Assembly (NCBI GenBank): GCA_035578155.1
Contig: JAPWDM010000001.1
Span: forward strand, 83,120,561-83,184,560
DNA: 64,000 nucleotides
Source: Brachynemurus nebulosus
Lineage: Eukaryota > Arthropoda > Insecta > Neuroptera > Myrmeleontidae
Direction of reading: 5' to 3'
The position numbers and the translations under genes were made by a program. Under the pieces are notes generated by a model. The model did no database searches, was not told the DNA's origin, and saw only the letters and a list, made by a program, of their open reading frames with translations. Numbering within the stretch: the stretch's first letter is position 1; every line of letters starts with the position of its first letter. This document shows positions 9,845 through 19,576 of the stretch, piece after piece.

Positions 9845-9960
9845 GGTAAAATGAGCAACTCAAATTTTGTAGTTGTGTTGGGGTGGTGGTGGTGGTGGTG
9901 GTGGCGGTGGTGGTGGTGGTGGTTTTTGTGGTGGCAACTCATAATTTATTTAAGCGACGT
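9845..9960 (+). promoter_or_regulatory. Upstream control region of the OB-fold-like gene
   Basis: TAAAATGAGCAACTCA near 9847, then a pure GGT/GGC tract (about 9881-9932), then a weak TATA-like ATAATTTATTTAAG (9941), ATG at 9993. The same motif order (TAAAATGAGCAACTCA, triplet tract, TATA) precedes the C2H2 gene at 10747-10908. Confidence 0.5.
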
Positions 9961-9992
9961 GCTGTAACAGAAATTGGTAGTGTATTGGCAAA

Positions 9993-10355
9993 ATGTCTGA
10001 ACAACACGGTGTTGAGTTAAGTATAAGTGATCTGTGGACCACTTTTACTGCCACTGATACAACAATGGATCCGGTTTTGGAGAAGTTGAATAAACTTGGT
10101 GCTGGTAAACCATTCAAATCGCTATCTACACTCAAACCGTATGAAACGTGGAAAATTCTTGATGTACGACGCATGGAAACTCGATATGGGCCAGCGGTTG
10201 CGGTGGAACTTGCAGATGCTCAAGTGTTCCTTCCAAAACGATTCGCGGATTTGGATGAGCAGACCATTCAATGTTTACGTAGAGGACAATATTTTATTAC
10301 ATATAAAGGAACTGATTCTAGTGGTTTTTTACATATTGTGGAATTTAGTAAATAG
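9993..10355 (+). CDS. OB-fold-like ssDNA-binding protein candidate
   Basis: 120 aa. After a ~40-residue leader, the C-terminal 75 residues show the spacing of a five-stranded OB fold: WKILDVRRMETRYGPAVAVEL, then VFLPKRFADL, a short helix (DEQTIQCLRRG), and FITYKGTDSSGFLHIVEF. Similar small proteins (ILDV-x-x-x-x-T-x-YG, FLPKRF, Y-K-G-T, I-V-E-F) occur in insect mobile elements and viruses and are thought to bind single-stranded DNA; this is recollection, not a search. Next to Cys-rich and C2H2 genes in the unique centre. A polyadenylation-type AATAAA follows near 10462. Confidence 0.6.
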   Translation: MSEQHGVELSISDLWTTFTATDTTMDPVLEKLNKLGAGKPFKSLSTLKPYETWKILDVRRMETRYGPAVAVELADAQVFLPKRFADLDEQTIQCLRRGQYFITYKGTDSSGFLHIVEFSK

Positions 10356-10743
10356 CTATCACATGTATGATGTTAGATGTAAGATTAAGGTAACTGTCAG
10401 ATATGAAAATGAATTGATTTACTTTTTAATTTTAATGCTGTAAACGTATATTTCATTAAAAAATAAATTATTTTACGTATAAATTTTTATATTGTTCTTA
10501 TTTTACAACACACTAGAACCTCCCAAATTATATCTTGAATTATGATAAGACTCTCAGTAGGTATGGACGCAGTTGGCAACGCAATATAATTGCCTATATT
10601 CAGGAGAAAGTATTCTAATGTTGGTGTTGAGTCACCTGACACTTGCATATGGCTCTTCATTCATTTTTCTGAACTAATTTCCAAACCGAAAGAGCGTAAT
10701 GGGGGCAAAATGTGTAAGCCGGATGTCAACAGCTACTTCATGG
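10356..10743. other. Intergenic stretch between the OB-fold-like and C2H2 genes
   Basis: AT-rich, holds the putative poly(A) signal of the upstream gene (near 10462) and CCGGATGTCAACAGC near 10721, a motif shared with the Cys-rich promoters. No gene seen. Confidence 0.5.
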
Positions 10744-10908
10744 AGTAAAATGAGCAACTCAGATGTGGTGTTTGCGGCGGCGGCGGCGGTGGTGGCGGCG
10801 GCGGCGGTGGTGGTGGCGGCGGCGGTGGTGGCGGTGGCGACGGCGGTGGTGGTGGTGGCGGCGGTGGTGGTGGCGGTGGCGGCGGTGGTGGTGGTGGAGT
10901 ATATAAGT
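10744..10908 (+). promoter_or_regulatory. Upstream control region of the C2H2 gene with GGC/GGT tract
   Basis: TAAAATGAGCAACTCAGATG at 10746, then about 125 bases of GCG/GTG triplets, then GTATATAAGT (10899-10908), about 63 bases before ATG 10971. The frame across the tract (poly-Ala/Val) is a repeat artefact. Confidence 0.6.
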
Positions 10909-10970
10909 AATCGCTAACACAATTCTGAATTAATCTTGTAAGACTAGTTGAGCTTTACACATCTATTATA

Positions 10971-11837
10971 ATGTTCGAGTGTACGCGGTGCTATAAAAGC
11001 TTCTCGCGGAAAGATTCTCTTTCACGTCATATAAGAAATACACATATGCGGGAATTTTCACCAAAAAGGTTTGAAAATAGTTACTCTCTTGATCCGCTAA
11101 AAAGACAAACATTAGACACGGCTGATGACTTATCTAGTTATGATACCGGGAGGAATGATGTTGATGATGAATTTCTAAACAATAAAGTTGAAGAAAGGGT
11201 CAATCCACTTGAACAAAGAATTAAAGCTGCATCAAAAGCAATTCAAACTAAATTTAATAATTTAAGAAATCAAAATAATGTTTACACACCCAGCGATGAG
11301 TCTAATAACAGGGTTTTAACCACTTCTGATAGTGGAACTGTTATCATTCCCAAGTTAACTACAGCTTTGCAAACCCTTTTGGATATTTTATTAATCAAAG
11401 AAACTCAAAATAAAGTTGAGGATTCTAATGAACGAATAGCAATAAAACGTCCAGTCAATTCAACGGACCAAGAGCTGCTTGCTAAGCGTATCAAATACAA
11501 CGACTCGGAAAATGCTAATGGGCAATCGAAAAAAATAAAATACTGGCATAATCCTAATACTTTAATAAATGAATTACGACGTTTATACGAGACTTCAGAG
11601 ACTGGTGAAAAAATACTCAATATTATTCGGAGTATAGAGGAAAATAAAAACATATTGTTTAACGTTGACGATAGTGAAGCTTTAATCGAAGAGTTAGATG
11701 CTTTAAGAGAATCTACTGTCGGTCAAGAAATATTCTCTATACTTCGTGAACTCCAAAAGGCTGATGTTATTGAGCCACTAGGTGATTATCTGGATGAAAC
11801 TGATAAAGAAGATGCTAGCGATTATGATGATGATTAA
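10971..11837 (+). CDS. C2H2 zinc-finger protein with acidic, coiled-coil-like C-terminus
   Basis: 288 aa. Residues 3-26 are a canonical finger (C-x2-C, F-S-R-K-D-S-L, H-x4-H). The next ~100 residues are charged and Asn/Ser-rich; residues ~85-150 are likely helical. From ~175 a repeat-like pattern appears twice: INELRRLYETSETGEKILNI and IEELDALRESTVGQEIFSIL, each a ~28-residue Leu-rich module. The C-terminus is very acidic (ending DASDYDDD). Plausible as a DNA-binding regulator or structural core-like protein. Proteins with a single N-terminal finger of this kind occur in insect Polinton/adintovirus-type elements, but I cannot name this one. Its stop codon lies at the first bases of the right arm. 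Confidence 0.6.
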   Translation: MFECTRCYKSFSRKDSLSRHIRNTHMREFSPKRFENSYSLDPLKRQTLDTADDLSSYDTGRNDVDDEFLNNKVEERVNPLEQRIKAASKAIQTKFNNLRNQNNVYTPSDESNNRVLTTSDSGTVIIPKLTTALQTLLDILLIKETQNKVEDSNERIAIKRPVNSTDQELLAKRIKYNDSENANGQSKKIKYWHNPNTLINELRRLYETSETGEKILNIIRSIEENKNILFNVDDSEALIEELDALRESTVGQEIFSILRELQKADVIEPLGDYLDETDKEDASDYDDD

Positions 11838-11950
11838 TTTAGATATTGCGTTCAACAAACACCGCGAGATGTCACCACCGATTTATTGTCTACAGTAAAT
11901 TGCTGCTTCGATTGAATTAATGATAAAGTTGTGCACGTCAGCCGCAAACA

Positions 11951-12165
11951 CCGCTGCTACCCCGCCACCCCCACAACCACTACACAACCACCGAAACCAC
12001 CATACAAATACCACCACCGCCACACAAACACCACCGCCGCCACCACACAAACACCACCGCCACCGCCACACAAACACCACCGCCACCACCACACAACCGC
12101 CACACAAACACCGCCACCGCCACAAACGCAACACAGCCACCGCATTTGTGTGTTACGTCACCACC
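11951..12165 (-). repeat. CCACCG-type triplet tract, right arm
   Basis: Mirror of 8378-8582 (G-rich on the minus strand). It ends about 55 bases before the TATA-like element of the 58-aa gene. Confidence 0.8.
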
Positions 12166-12218
12166 GCTATATAATTTGCTGAGTTATACTCAAGCTTATA
12201 CACCTTATCATGGTTGAA

Positions 12219-12231
12219 GGGTATAAAATAG
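12219..12231 (+). promoter_or_regulatory. TATA box of the 58-aa gene, right arm
   Basis: GGGTATAAAATAG, about 107 bases before ATG 12338; mirrored in the left arm. A second TATA-like CTATATAATT lies near 12167. Confidence 0.45.
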
Positions 12232-12337
12232 TTGAACTTACATAAAATATTATCTATTTACCGGTGGTTGTCAAAGAGTTAACATCTCTTTCGTTGAAAA
12301 TTATACTTTCGTGGTAAAACAATTACATTTTGGAACC

Positions 12338-12514
12338 ATGTTAATTTACAATTCAGCGCCGTCCACCGCTAGAGAACCTAGCAAAGGACTTTCGAAACCT
12401 AAGATCATTAAACGTAAAACTTTTGAGCAACAACACATTTCACCTGAAAATTTAGCATTCCTTAAATCATTAGGTCTTAAAGTGAAAAGAACCTGGTACT
12501 CACAAATGTACTAA
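12338..12514 (+). CDS. 58-aa small basic protein, right-arm copy
   Basis: Same protein as 8021-8197 (minus) except that the last residue is Tyr instead of Cys. Function unknown. It precedes the exonuclease-like gene in the same direction by 163 bases. The two arms thus give the element two convergent copies of this gene pair, both transcribed away from the centre. Confidence 0.5.
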   Translation: MLIYNSAPSTAREPSKGLSKPKIIKRKTFEQQHISPENLAFLKSLGLKVKRTWYSQMY

Positions 12515-12621
12515 ATATTATTAACAGTTTGTAATTTGATGATAAACTAGCAATAGCTATTAATAGCCATTTTCGAATACGTTCCACAAATTAACTAACT
12601 ACCCCCACCACTTTTAATTAT

Positions 12622-12657
12622 TCTATATAAAGTTGTGGATTGTGTGAATAATTTCAG
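12622..12657 (+). promoter_or_regulatory. TATA plus TCAGT initiator of the exonuclease-like gene, right arm
   Basis: TCTATATAAAG (12622) and TTTCAGTTC (about 12651) are spaced ~29 bases, the arthropod core-promoter arrangement; ATG follows at 12678. Identical in the left arm on the minus strand. Confidence 0.65.
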
Positions 12658-12677
12658 TTCTACGGTGGCGGTAAAAA

Positions 12678-13196
12678 ATGGCGTTTCTTGACATACAAGG
12701 CTATCAAGGAGCTAACAACGAATTTTATTTTAAAGAAGTTGGTATTGCTGCAGAAAATTCGGATGATATATTACATCTTATATTCGACGCACCGTTTGAT
12801 TTCAACGAGTTGCCGAAGAAATATCAACGAGTAGCCAGTTGGCTTTACCGAAATTGGCATGGGATACCTTGGTCGTATGGATTTATTCCATACAAAAAAC
12901 TTCATACCATATTGAAACCTATATTAAAGAAGTATGATGTTATATACGTCAAGGGTGGTGAAAAGAAGAAATGGATATCAAGTTTGTTTGATGGTACCGA
13001 AAACCAGCCGTGGATTTTGAATTTGGAAGAAATATTTGATGTACCGAAGATTTCCATTCTGCGAGATGAATATTATTCAAGACGCTGTATGCTTCATTCA
13101 GATAAAATTTGTTCATTAGAAAATTGTATGTGCGTTTTATTTAATTATTACCCTGCATTCCCCTATTTTTTTACAGGAAAAAGTTTCTTTCGTTAA
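12678..13196 (+). CDS. Exonuclease-like (RNase H-fold-related) protein, right-arm copy
   Basis: 172 aa; residues 1-149 match the left-arm copy with one visible change (KIFIL to KISIL). After SLENC the reading frame continues into different sequence (MCVLFNYYPAFPY...), because the ~110-bp segment present at 7291-7408 in the left arm is missing here. The 23-residue tail therefore looks acquired by deletion, and the left-arm ending is probably ancestral. Other comments as for the left copy. Confidence 0.6.
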   Translation: MAFLDIQGYQGANNEFYFKEVGIAAENSDDILHLIFDAPFDFNELPKKYQRVASWLYRNWHGIPWSYGFIPYKKLHTILKPILKKYDVIYVKGGEKKKWISSLFDGTENQPWILNLEEIFDVPKISILRDEYYSRRCMLHSDKICSLENCMCVLFNYYPAFPYFFTGKSFFR

Positions 13197-14239
13197 CCTA
13201 TAAGAGTATTAACAAAAATCTTATGAAATTTATTGTTCTAATTGAAAAGTATATTTCATGATTACCCTGTATACTAAAATATTTACTAAAAATACTAAAT
13301 ATACACCCGTTATATATACATGATATTATTTGTATGTTAATGATAGAGTAGCAAATTCAAAATGTTCTAGTCTAGTAAATAAAAGATTTTGATTTTACAG
13401 ACTTAAAAATTTAGTAAAACTCAATGCTGTTATCTTTTTTATATTAAGCGACGTGTTTAACTTATAGTAATTTAAAACCAAAAATTGAACTTTTATTCTG
13501 TTTAAAAATGTTAAATACAATACTATTATACCCTAATATGAATATGTATCAGTATTAAAATGATATACATCGATTTTGCTGATTAAACAAATTTTTTGCA
13601 ATATTTATATTTTATAATTAGATTTAATACTTATTCATAAATGGCTATACAATTCGTTTACTAGTATTCATAAAAATTAAAATTATATACAAATTTTCTT
13701 TCTTATTCTCAATATACAGAGTGTATACATAAAATATTTTTAATATACAGAGTCTATACATATGTACATACTGAATTATTTCAGATAATTTTCGTTTGAT
13801 ATAGAAACAGTTTTGTGCTACAGTCAAATTCAAAAATGTTGTGCACCATAAGAAGTAATATTTTTTGTAACTTGTTAAAATTTCAAGAACTTCTGTTAGT
13901 TAACTAAAAAATTGGTCACTGTAGGTTAAATGTTAAAGTATTAAAACTGATAAAAATAATTTCTTGCTTGAGGCCTACAATGGGTGATATTTTTTACTAA
14001 ACAATTTTTTAACTCATTAATATTCCATGACGTCATCTTTCTTATACCAAAAAAACTCCTTATATGAGTCTTACGATCATAATCCAGCTAAAACAAACAT
14101 TTAATTATTGGTTGTTTGTTTATGTTAAAACTGATAAAAATTCCTGGAATTTTCCAAGGTTAAATATACAAAAAAACCCCTGAGTTACAGTTGACACCCA
14201 AATTTCCGGCAGTACAGTAGCGGTCAGACATCTGGACCC
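13197..14239. other. AT-rich gene-less stretch of the right arm
   Basis: Mirror of 6161-7290. No gene or RNA gene seen. Confidence 0.5.
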
Positions 14240-14770
14240 TGGAGTCTAAAGTTAGTTTTGCGGTAGCGCTTGGTACAGTGCCCCCACAAAATTTAGCGGC
14301 CTCCCCTTGGGTTAGGGTATTCCCCACATTTTTGACTTGGTAGTTCGTTTAAAATGACGCAATTAAGGTAAGCGCGTGTTGGGGTTAAGGTTTGCACGTA
14401 CAGTGCGCTTCAACAAATGATCGGACACCTTTTTACTCAGGGGGGCCCGCACTTTTGACACGGCAGTGTACCAAAAATTTAAGTACAGTACGGCGTCAAA
14501 AGTTTGGGGCCACTCCTGGGTTAGGGTATTCCCCACATTTTTTGACGTGATAGTTCGTTTAAGATGGCGCAATTAAGGCAAGCGCGTGTTGGGGTCAAGG
14601 TTTGCACGTACAGTACGCTTCAAAAAGTGATAGGGTACCTTTTTGGCCTGGGGGGGCCACACTTTTGACACGGCAGTGTACCAAAAATTTAAGTACAGTA
14701 CGGTGTCAAAAGTTTGGGGCCACCCCCGAGTTAGGGTAACCCCACATTTTTGACGCGGTAGTGTACCCCA
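14240..14770 (-). repeat. Inner tandem repeat, ~220-bp units (right arm)
   Basis: Reverse complement of 5640-6160, with the same number of units and almost the same bases. Between it and 15187 lies mirrored unique sequence containing the ATTATGCNCC and GCGCATGCGT doublets. Confidence 0.7.
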
Positions 14771-15187
14771 GCTATCAAGTTATAACCTAAAATTTAGTCT
14801 GCGCATGCGTCGTGTACTTAAATTCAATCTGCGCATGCGTTAGGTTCACATTCAAAAATTACATTAGTGCCGGCGCATAATGGGTTAACACAAAATGAAA
14901 TTGTTATAAGTAAATTGTGATGGTGCATAATGGGTTAACATAAATTAATTTTGTTGCTGGTGATGACTCATCTCTTACGAATTTCAAGGCTAACAGTATG
15001 AGCGAGTGTTGGGGTCAAATGTCAACAACAAATTTTTTAATACATGTACGTGCCAGGTCAAAGGTCAATTCATACACTAGGTACAGTAGGACCCCAAACT
15101 ACACGGTTCTTAACACGGTCAAAAAAGTAGTCCGGAAAATTGAGGTTCTACGGTGTGCTCGTGCCCGTATAGCCTATCTACTGATAT

Positions 15188-15460
15188 CCATATTAAGAGA
15201 GTTGCAAAAGAGGTAATCCGTCATTTGCCGTAATGGCCACCATGTTTGAATCCACCATAATACCGAAAGCACTACTTTGTACTGCCATTAAAATCAAAGG
15301 TTCGTGCAAAATTTCAGCATAACCAGATATCGGTAAGTATTCAAGAATCAATTTTCAGATTTAGGCCGGATAATTTTACTAAAAGCTTATAATAATACTT
15401 TACGGGAGTGGAGTATAGCATACAAGGGAATGAAATTTGCAATGTTAAATCAACTGTTAG
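15188..15460. other. Right-arm-specific patch
   Basis: Replaces the 1,195-bp left-arm segment 4038-5232. No repeats and no gene recognised. Which arm is ancestral is unknown. Confidence 0.5.
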
Positions 15461-16790
15461 AATAGCAACTAATTAGTAAAAAAATATCCCGCAAATTTCA
15501 TTTAGATAAGTGCAACAGATCCGGAAACATTGTGGTAGCTACACCGGTTTCAGATTTAAGTCAGCAGCACCATTGTTTCTCAGCAACGACTGTGGCAAAA
15601 AAATAAATTCGTTGGCAAAAAAATAGCAAAAAAATTAGTAAAAAAATATCCCGTAAATCTCATTTGAAGAAGTGCAGCAGGTTCGGAGATATACTGATGG
15701 CGGGGCTGACATCAGAGTTAAGTCAGTCCCGCCATTGTATCTCGGTAACGGCTGCGGCCAAAAAATCAGTTCGTTGGTAAACAAATAGCAAAAAAATATC
15801 CCGTAAATTTCATTTGAATAAGTTCAGCAGGTCCGGAGATATAGGAGTGGCGGGGCTGACTTCAGACTTAAGTAAGCTCCGCTATTGTATCTCGGTAACG
15901 ACTGTGGCAAAAAAATTAATTCGTAGGTAAAAAAATAGCAAAAAAACATCAAAAGAAGTATCCCGTAAATTTCATTTGAATAAGTAGAGCAGGTCCGCAG
16001 ATATAGGGGTGGCGGGGCTGGTTTCAGATTTAAGTTAGCTCCGCCATTGTATCTCGGTGACGACTGTGGCAAAAAAATCAATTCGGTGGTAAAAAAATAG
16101 CAAAAAAATTGCCAAAAAATATCCCGTAAATTTCATTTGAATAAGTGCAGCAGGTCCGGAGATAAAGGGGTGGCGTGGCTGACTTCAGATATAAGTCAGC
16201 CCCACCATTGTATCTCGGTAACGGCTGTGGCAAAAAAATCGATTCGTTGGTAAAAAAATGGCAAAAAAATAGCAAAAAAATATCCCGTAAATTTTATTTG
16301 AATAAGTACAGCAGGTCCGGAGATATAGGGGTGGCGGGGCTGACTTCAGATATAAGTCAGCCCCACCATTATATCTCGGTAATGGCTGTGGCAAAAAAAT
16401 CAATTCGGTGGTAAAAAAATAGCAAAAAAACATCAAAAAAAGTATCCCGTAAATTTCATTTGAATAAGTAGAGCAGGTCCGGAGATATAGGGGTGGCGGG
16501 GCTGACTTCAGATATAAGTCAGCCCCACCATTGTATCTCGGTAATGGCTGTGGCAAAAAAATCAATTCGTTGGTAAAAAAATGGCAAAACAATAGCAAAA
16601 AAATATCCCATAAATTTTATTTGAATAAGTACAGCAGGTCCGGAGATATAGGGATGGCGGGGCTGATTTCAGACTTAAGCCAGCCCCGCCATTGTATCTC
16701 GGTAACGGCTGTGGCAAAAAAATCAATTCGTTGTTAAAAAATAGCAAAAAAATATAGCCTAAGTGGGATCTCGGGGTTATGACTTGGCGG
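15461..16790 (-). repeat. Subterminal tandem array of the right arm
   Basis: Inverted version of 2743-4037 with the same hairpin-bearing 150-161-bp units. Several units here carry CATCAAAA(G/A)AAGTATCCC variants not seen at left, so the two arrays evolve separately. Confidence 0.85.
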
Positions 16791-16809
16791 GGCTAGCTTT
16801 ATAGACACT

Positions 16810-16816
16810 ACATAAC
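16810..16816 (+). repeat. Right target-site duplication (ACATAAC)
   Basis: Directly follows the terminus ATAGACACT and equals 2719-2725. Confidence 0.75.
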
Positions 16817-17353
16817 AATTGCCCACCTGTGGGTGAGCAGGACACAACATACAAATCAAGGTATTTAAACTACTTCTACTTCATTTATATATTTTATAGT
16901 CTTACCCAAACAATTTCTATCATAATGACATCACTCACACAAAAACAATACCCAAACAAATCCAACACAACAAAATAATTTAACTTTTTCTGAAACAATG
17001 AAACAAAATACACATTGTTACCTCCAAAAAATCAAGCAATACTAATTAATCCAATACCAAAAGCAAACTTAAAAAAATATATTATTGCATTAAGCAATAT
17101 TATAAATCCAAATAAAATAACGTACGCTTCAAAAATCTCAAATAACACAATCTGCGTATATCTAAGATCAGAAAGAAGATGACGTAACAGCTCTCTTGAA
17201 TAACCATCAAAACCTAAAGATAAATAATCAAACTACCAGTATGAGAAGTTTCCTAACTTCAAGTCACTCGTTAATGATTTGGGCTCTACCAACCAAACCA
17301 AACGAAGTAAAAATCACAGAATTAAATAAACTCAAAATTAGAACAACATCCGA

Positions 17354-19576
17354 AATCTACTGCAAAAAATTAAGAGAGCGAAAAAAAGTTAATTTTTTAG
17401 TTATTTTTGAAGGGCTGTATTTACGTGAAAAATGGGCGTCGTATCGAGATGATAAAAAAGGCATTTTGAAGCTTCAAGATTCTAGTTTTTAGATCTCTCA
17501 TTTAAAAATTTTTAGGAGTGACAGTTATCGAACCAATCTAAGGAATAGTACAAAAAAAAATTTTGCAAATTTTTTGCTCTTTTTTTTTTTGGTATATTCA
17601 GCTTCAATTTCCTTTTTAAAATTTTTCCCTACGTTGATTTGTTCCGGAGATATCCAATCTTGAATGCAAGAGGATCCTTTTTGCTTTAATCATTGATATC
17701 TCAGTAACCAGTGATCGGACAGAAAATTCGGACACAGGGCAGTTTTGGAATTTGGAATCAATTTCCTACAAGGTTGTGCTGCGTATTTTAGGAAAATTTT
17801 TTTTTTTTTTATAAACAATTTTTTTTTCATCCTTAATTTTAATATGAAAAATGTGAAAAAAGGACTTTTTTCCTTGTTGCAAAAAATTGTTCGCATCCTT
17901 GCGAATATTGATGGGGAATCTACTCTTTGTACGAATTTTTATATCTCACTGTACTCCCAATAATCCTGGAAATCGGCAGATTGATCTATCAAATGGTTTT
18001 CCTAAACCATTTGTTTAAAATTTCAGAAAAAAAAAATTAAAGGAGCAAAACTGAACGAGTAAAATTGAATGGAAAATTCAATTTTTTTCTTTAACTTTTT
18101 ACTTTTCTAATAGTCATCTTTTATCCATTTATTTCAAAAATTAAGAAAAAATCTTTTTTCAAAATTTTTAAAAAAATTAAAAATAAAAAAAAAAAATTAG
18201 AAAAAATTTAAAAAAATTCTTATCAATTTTTGAAAAAAGTTCTGAAAAAATTTTTTTTTTCTTAATTTTGTAAATTTAATGGATAAAAGATGCTTAACTG
18301 TGAAAAAAAGTTAAAAAATAGTATATTGTGCAATAAGTGCGGGAAATTGTCGATTGCCCACGAAAGCGAAGTTGAGCGCACGAACGTAGTGAGTGCGCTC
18401 ATTCGCTTGAGTAGGGCAATAGACAATCCCGCACGAGTTGCACATACTATTTTTTATTACGAATTTCACATACTTTTTTCTATTATTATCATTATTTTTG
18501 ACATTTATATTACTTTTTAAAATAATATTTTTGAGTGTTCGTCTTTTTTTTCTGAATTAATTATCGTTTAAATTACTTTGTTGGTGGTTTTTATAGAAAT
18601 AATTATGAAATATTTATTAAATGAAAAATTAAGAGGCGGCTTTGCGTGTTTTGATTAAATTTTGCGTGTTTTATTTGTCAATTTGCGTGTGGAAAGTTAC
18701 TTTCCACACGCAAAAAAGTATGCGGGAAGAGTACAGTTGGCAAACAGCCATTTTGCGTACAGAAATATATGCGCCAAGTTAGTACTTCTCCCGCATGAGT
18801 AATAAAAAAAGAATTTTTCATTCAATTTTACTCATTCAAATTTTGCTCCTTTAAATTTTTTACTGAAATTTTGAACAAACGGTTTAGGAAAACCATTTGA
18901 TCGATCAATCTGCTGATTTGCAGGGTTATTCTGGGTACAGTGTGGTATAAAAATTCTTACAAAGATTAGATTTCTCATCAATATTCGCAAGGATGCGGAC
19001 AATTTTTCGCAACAAGGAAAAAAGTCCCTTTTTTCACATTTTTAAGATTAAAATTAAGGATGAAAACAAAATTTTTTCCTAAAGTACGCAGCACGACCTT
19101 GTAGGAAATTTATTCCAAATTCCAAAACTTCTTTTTCTGGCCGATTTTCAATTTTCTGGCCGATCACTGGTTACTGCGATATTGACGGTTAAAGCAAAAA
19201 GGATCCTTTTGCATTCAAAGTTGGATATCTCCGGAACAAATCAACGTAGAGAAGAATTTAAAAAAAGGAAATTGAAGCTGAATAGATAGGCTATAAAACC
19301 AATACCATGGTTTTTTCTGTAAAAAAATTTTTCAAGCCCGTAGACCGAGAAAAAAAGCAAAAAATTTGCAAGAATTTTTTTTTGTGCTATTCCTTAGATT
19401 TACTCTATAACTGTCACTCCTAAAAATTTTTAGGCAAGAGATCTGAAAACCAGAACCTTGGAGCTTCAAAAGCCTTTTTTATCATCTCGATACCACCATT
19501 TTTCACGTAAATACAGCCCTTCAAAAATCACTAAAAAATAAAAAATTTTTCTTTGCTCCCTTAATTTTTTGTAGTA
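17354..19576. mobile_element. 2.2-kb palindromic (foldback) element
   Basis: CTACTGCAAAAAATTAAG at 17357 faces CTTAATTTTTTGTAGTAG at 19559. The arms pair for about 900 bases each (GGAGTGACAGTTAT at 17516 faces ATAACTGTCACTCC at 19409). The centre (about 18290-18800) is AT-rich and holds a smaller hairpin element. No transposase. It disrupted the Jockey-type ORF1. Confidence 0.75.
18313..18457. mobile_element. ~145-bp hairpin MITE in the centre of the foldback
   Basis: AATAGTATATTGTGCAATAA followed by GTGCGGGA faces TCCCGCACGAGTTGCAC and ATACTATT; inside, GAGCGCACGAA and TGAGTGCGCTC form a second stem. Surrounding sequence to 18800 repeats TTGCGTGT and GCGGGA motifs. Confidence 0.6.

Larger units (their letters stand above)
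2726..16809. mobile_element. 14.1-kb giant palindromic virus-like element
   Basis: Ends are AGTGTCTAT(A/G)AAGCTAGCCCC in inverted orientation, bracketed by ACATAAC. The left arm runs 2726-8703, the right arm 11834-16809, and a 3,130-bp unique centre lies between. Each arm from the outside in: an iterated hairpin-bearing array, an arm-specific patch (4038-5232 left, 15188-15460 right), a ~220-bp tandem repeat, an AT-rich stretch, an exonuclease-like gene, a 58-aa gene, and a GGT-type triplet tract. The centre encodes two Cys-rich proteins, an OB-fold-like protein and a C2H2/acidic protein. No PolB, integrase, transposase, ATPase or capsid is recognisable. Gene-bearing inverted termini resemble linear dsDNA virus genomes; a non-autonomous element or satellite of Polinton/adintoviruses is the main hypothesis. 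Confidence 0.8.
11834..16809. repeat. Right arm of the giant inverted repeat
   Basis: Reverse complement of the left arm apart from the patch 15188-15460 (which replaces 4038-5232) and an indel near the exonuclease-like gene's 3' end. It is therefore about 1 kb shorter. Confidence 0.85.

Noticed and set aside
10699..10917. Ala/Val-rich 72-codon frame
   Set aside because: Translation of the GCG/GTG tract upstream of the C2H2 gene; more likely control region.
16175..16747. Frames in the right-arm array
   Set aside because: Same repeat artefact on the opposite strand.
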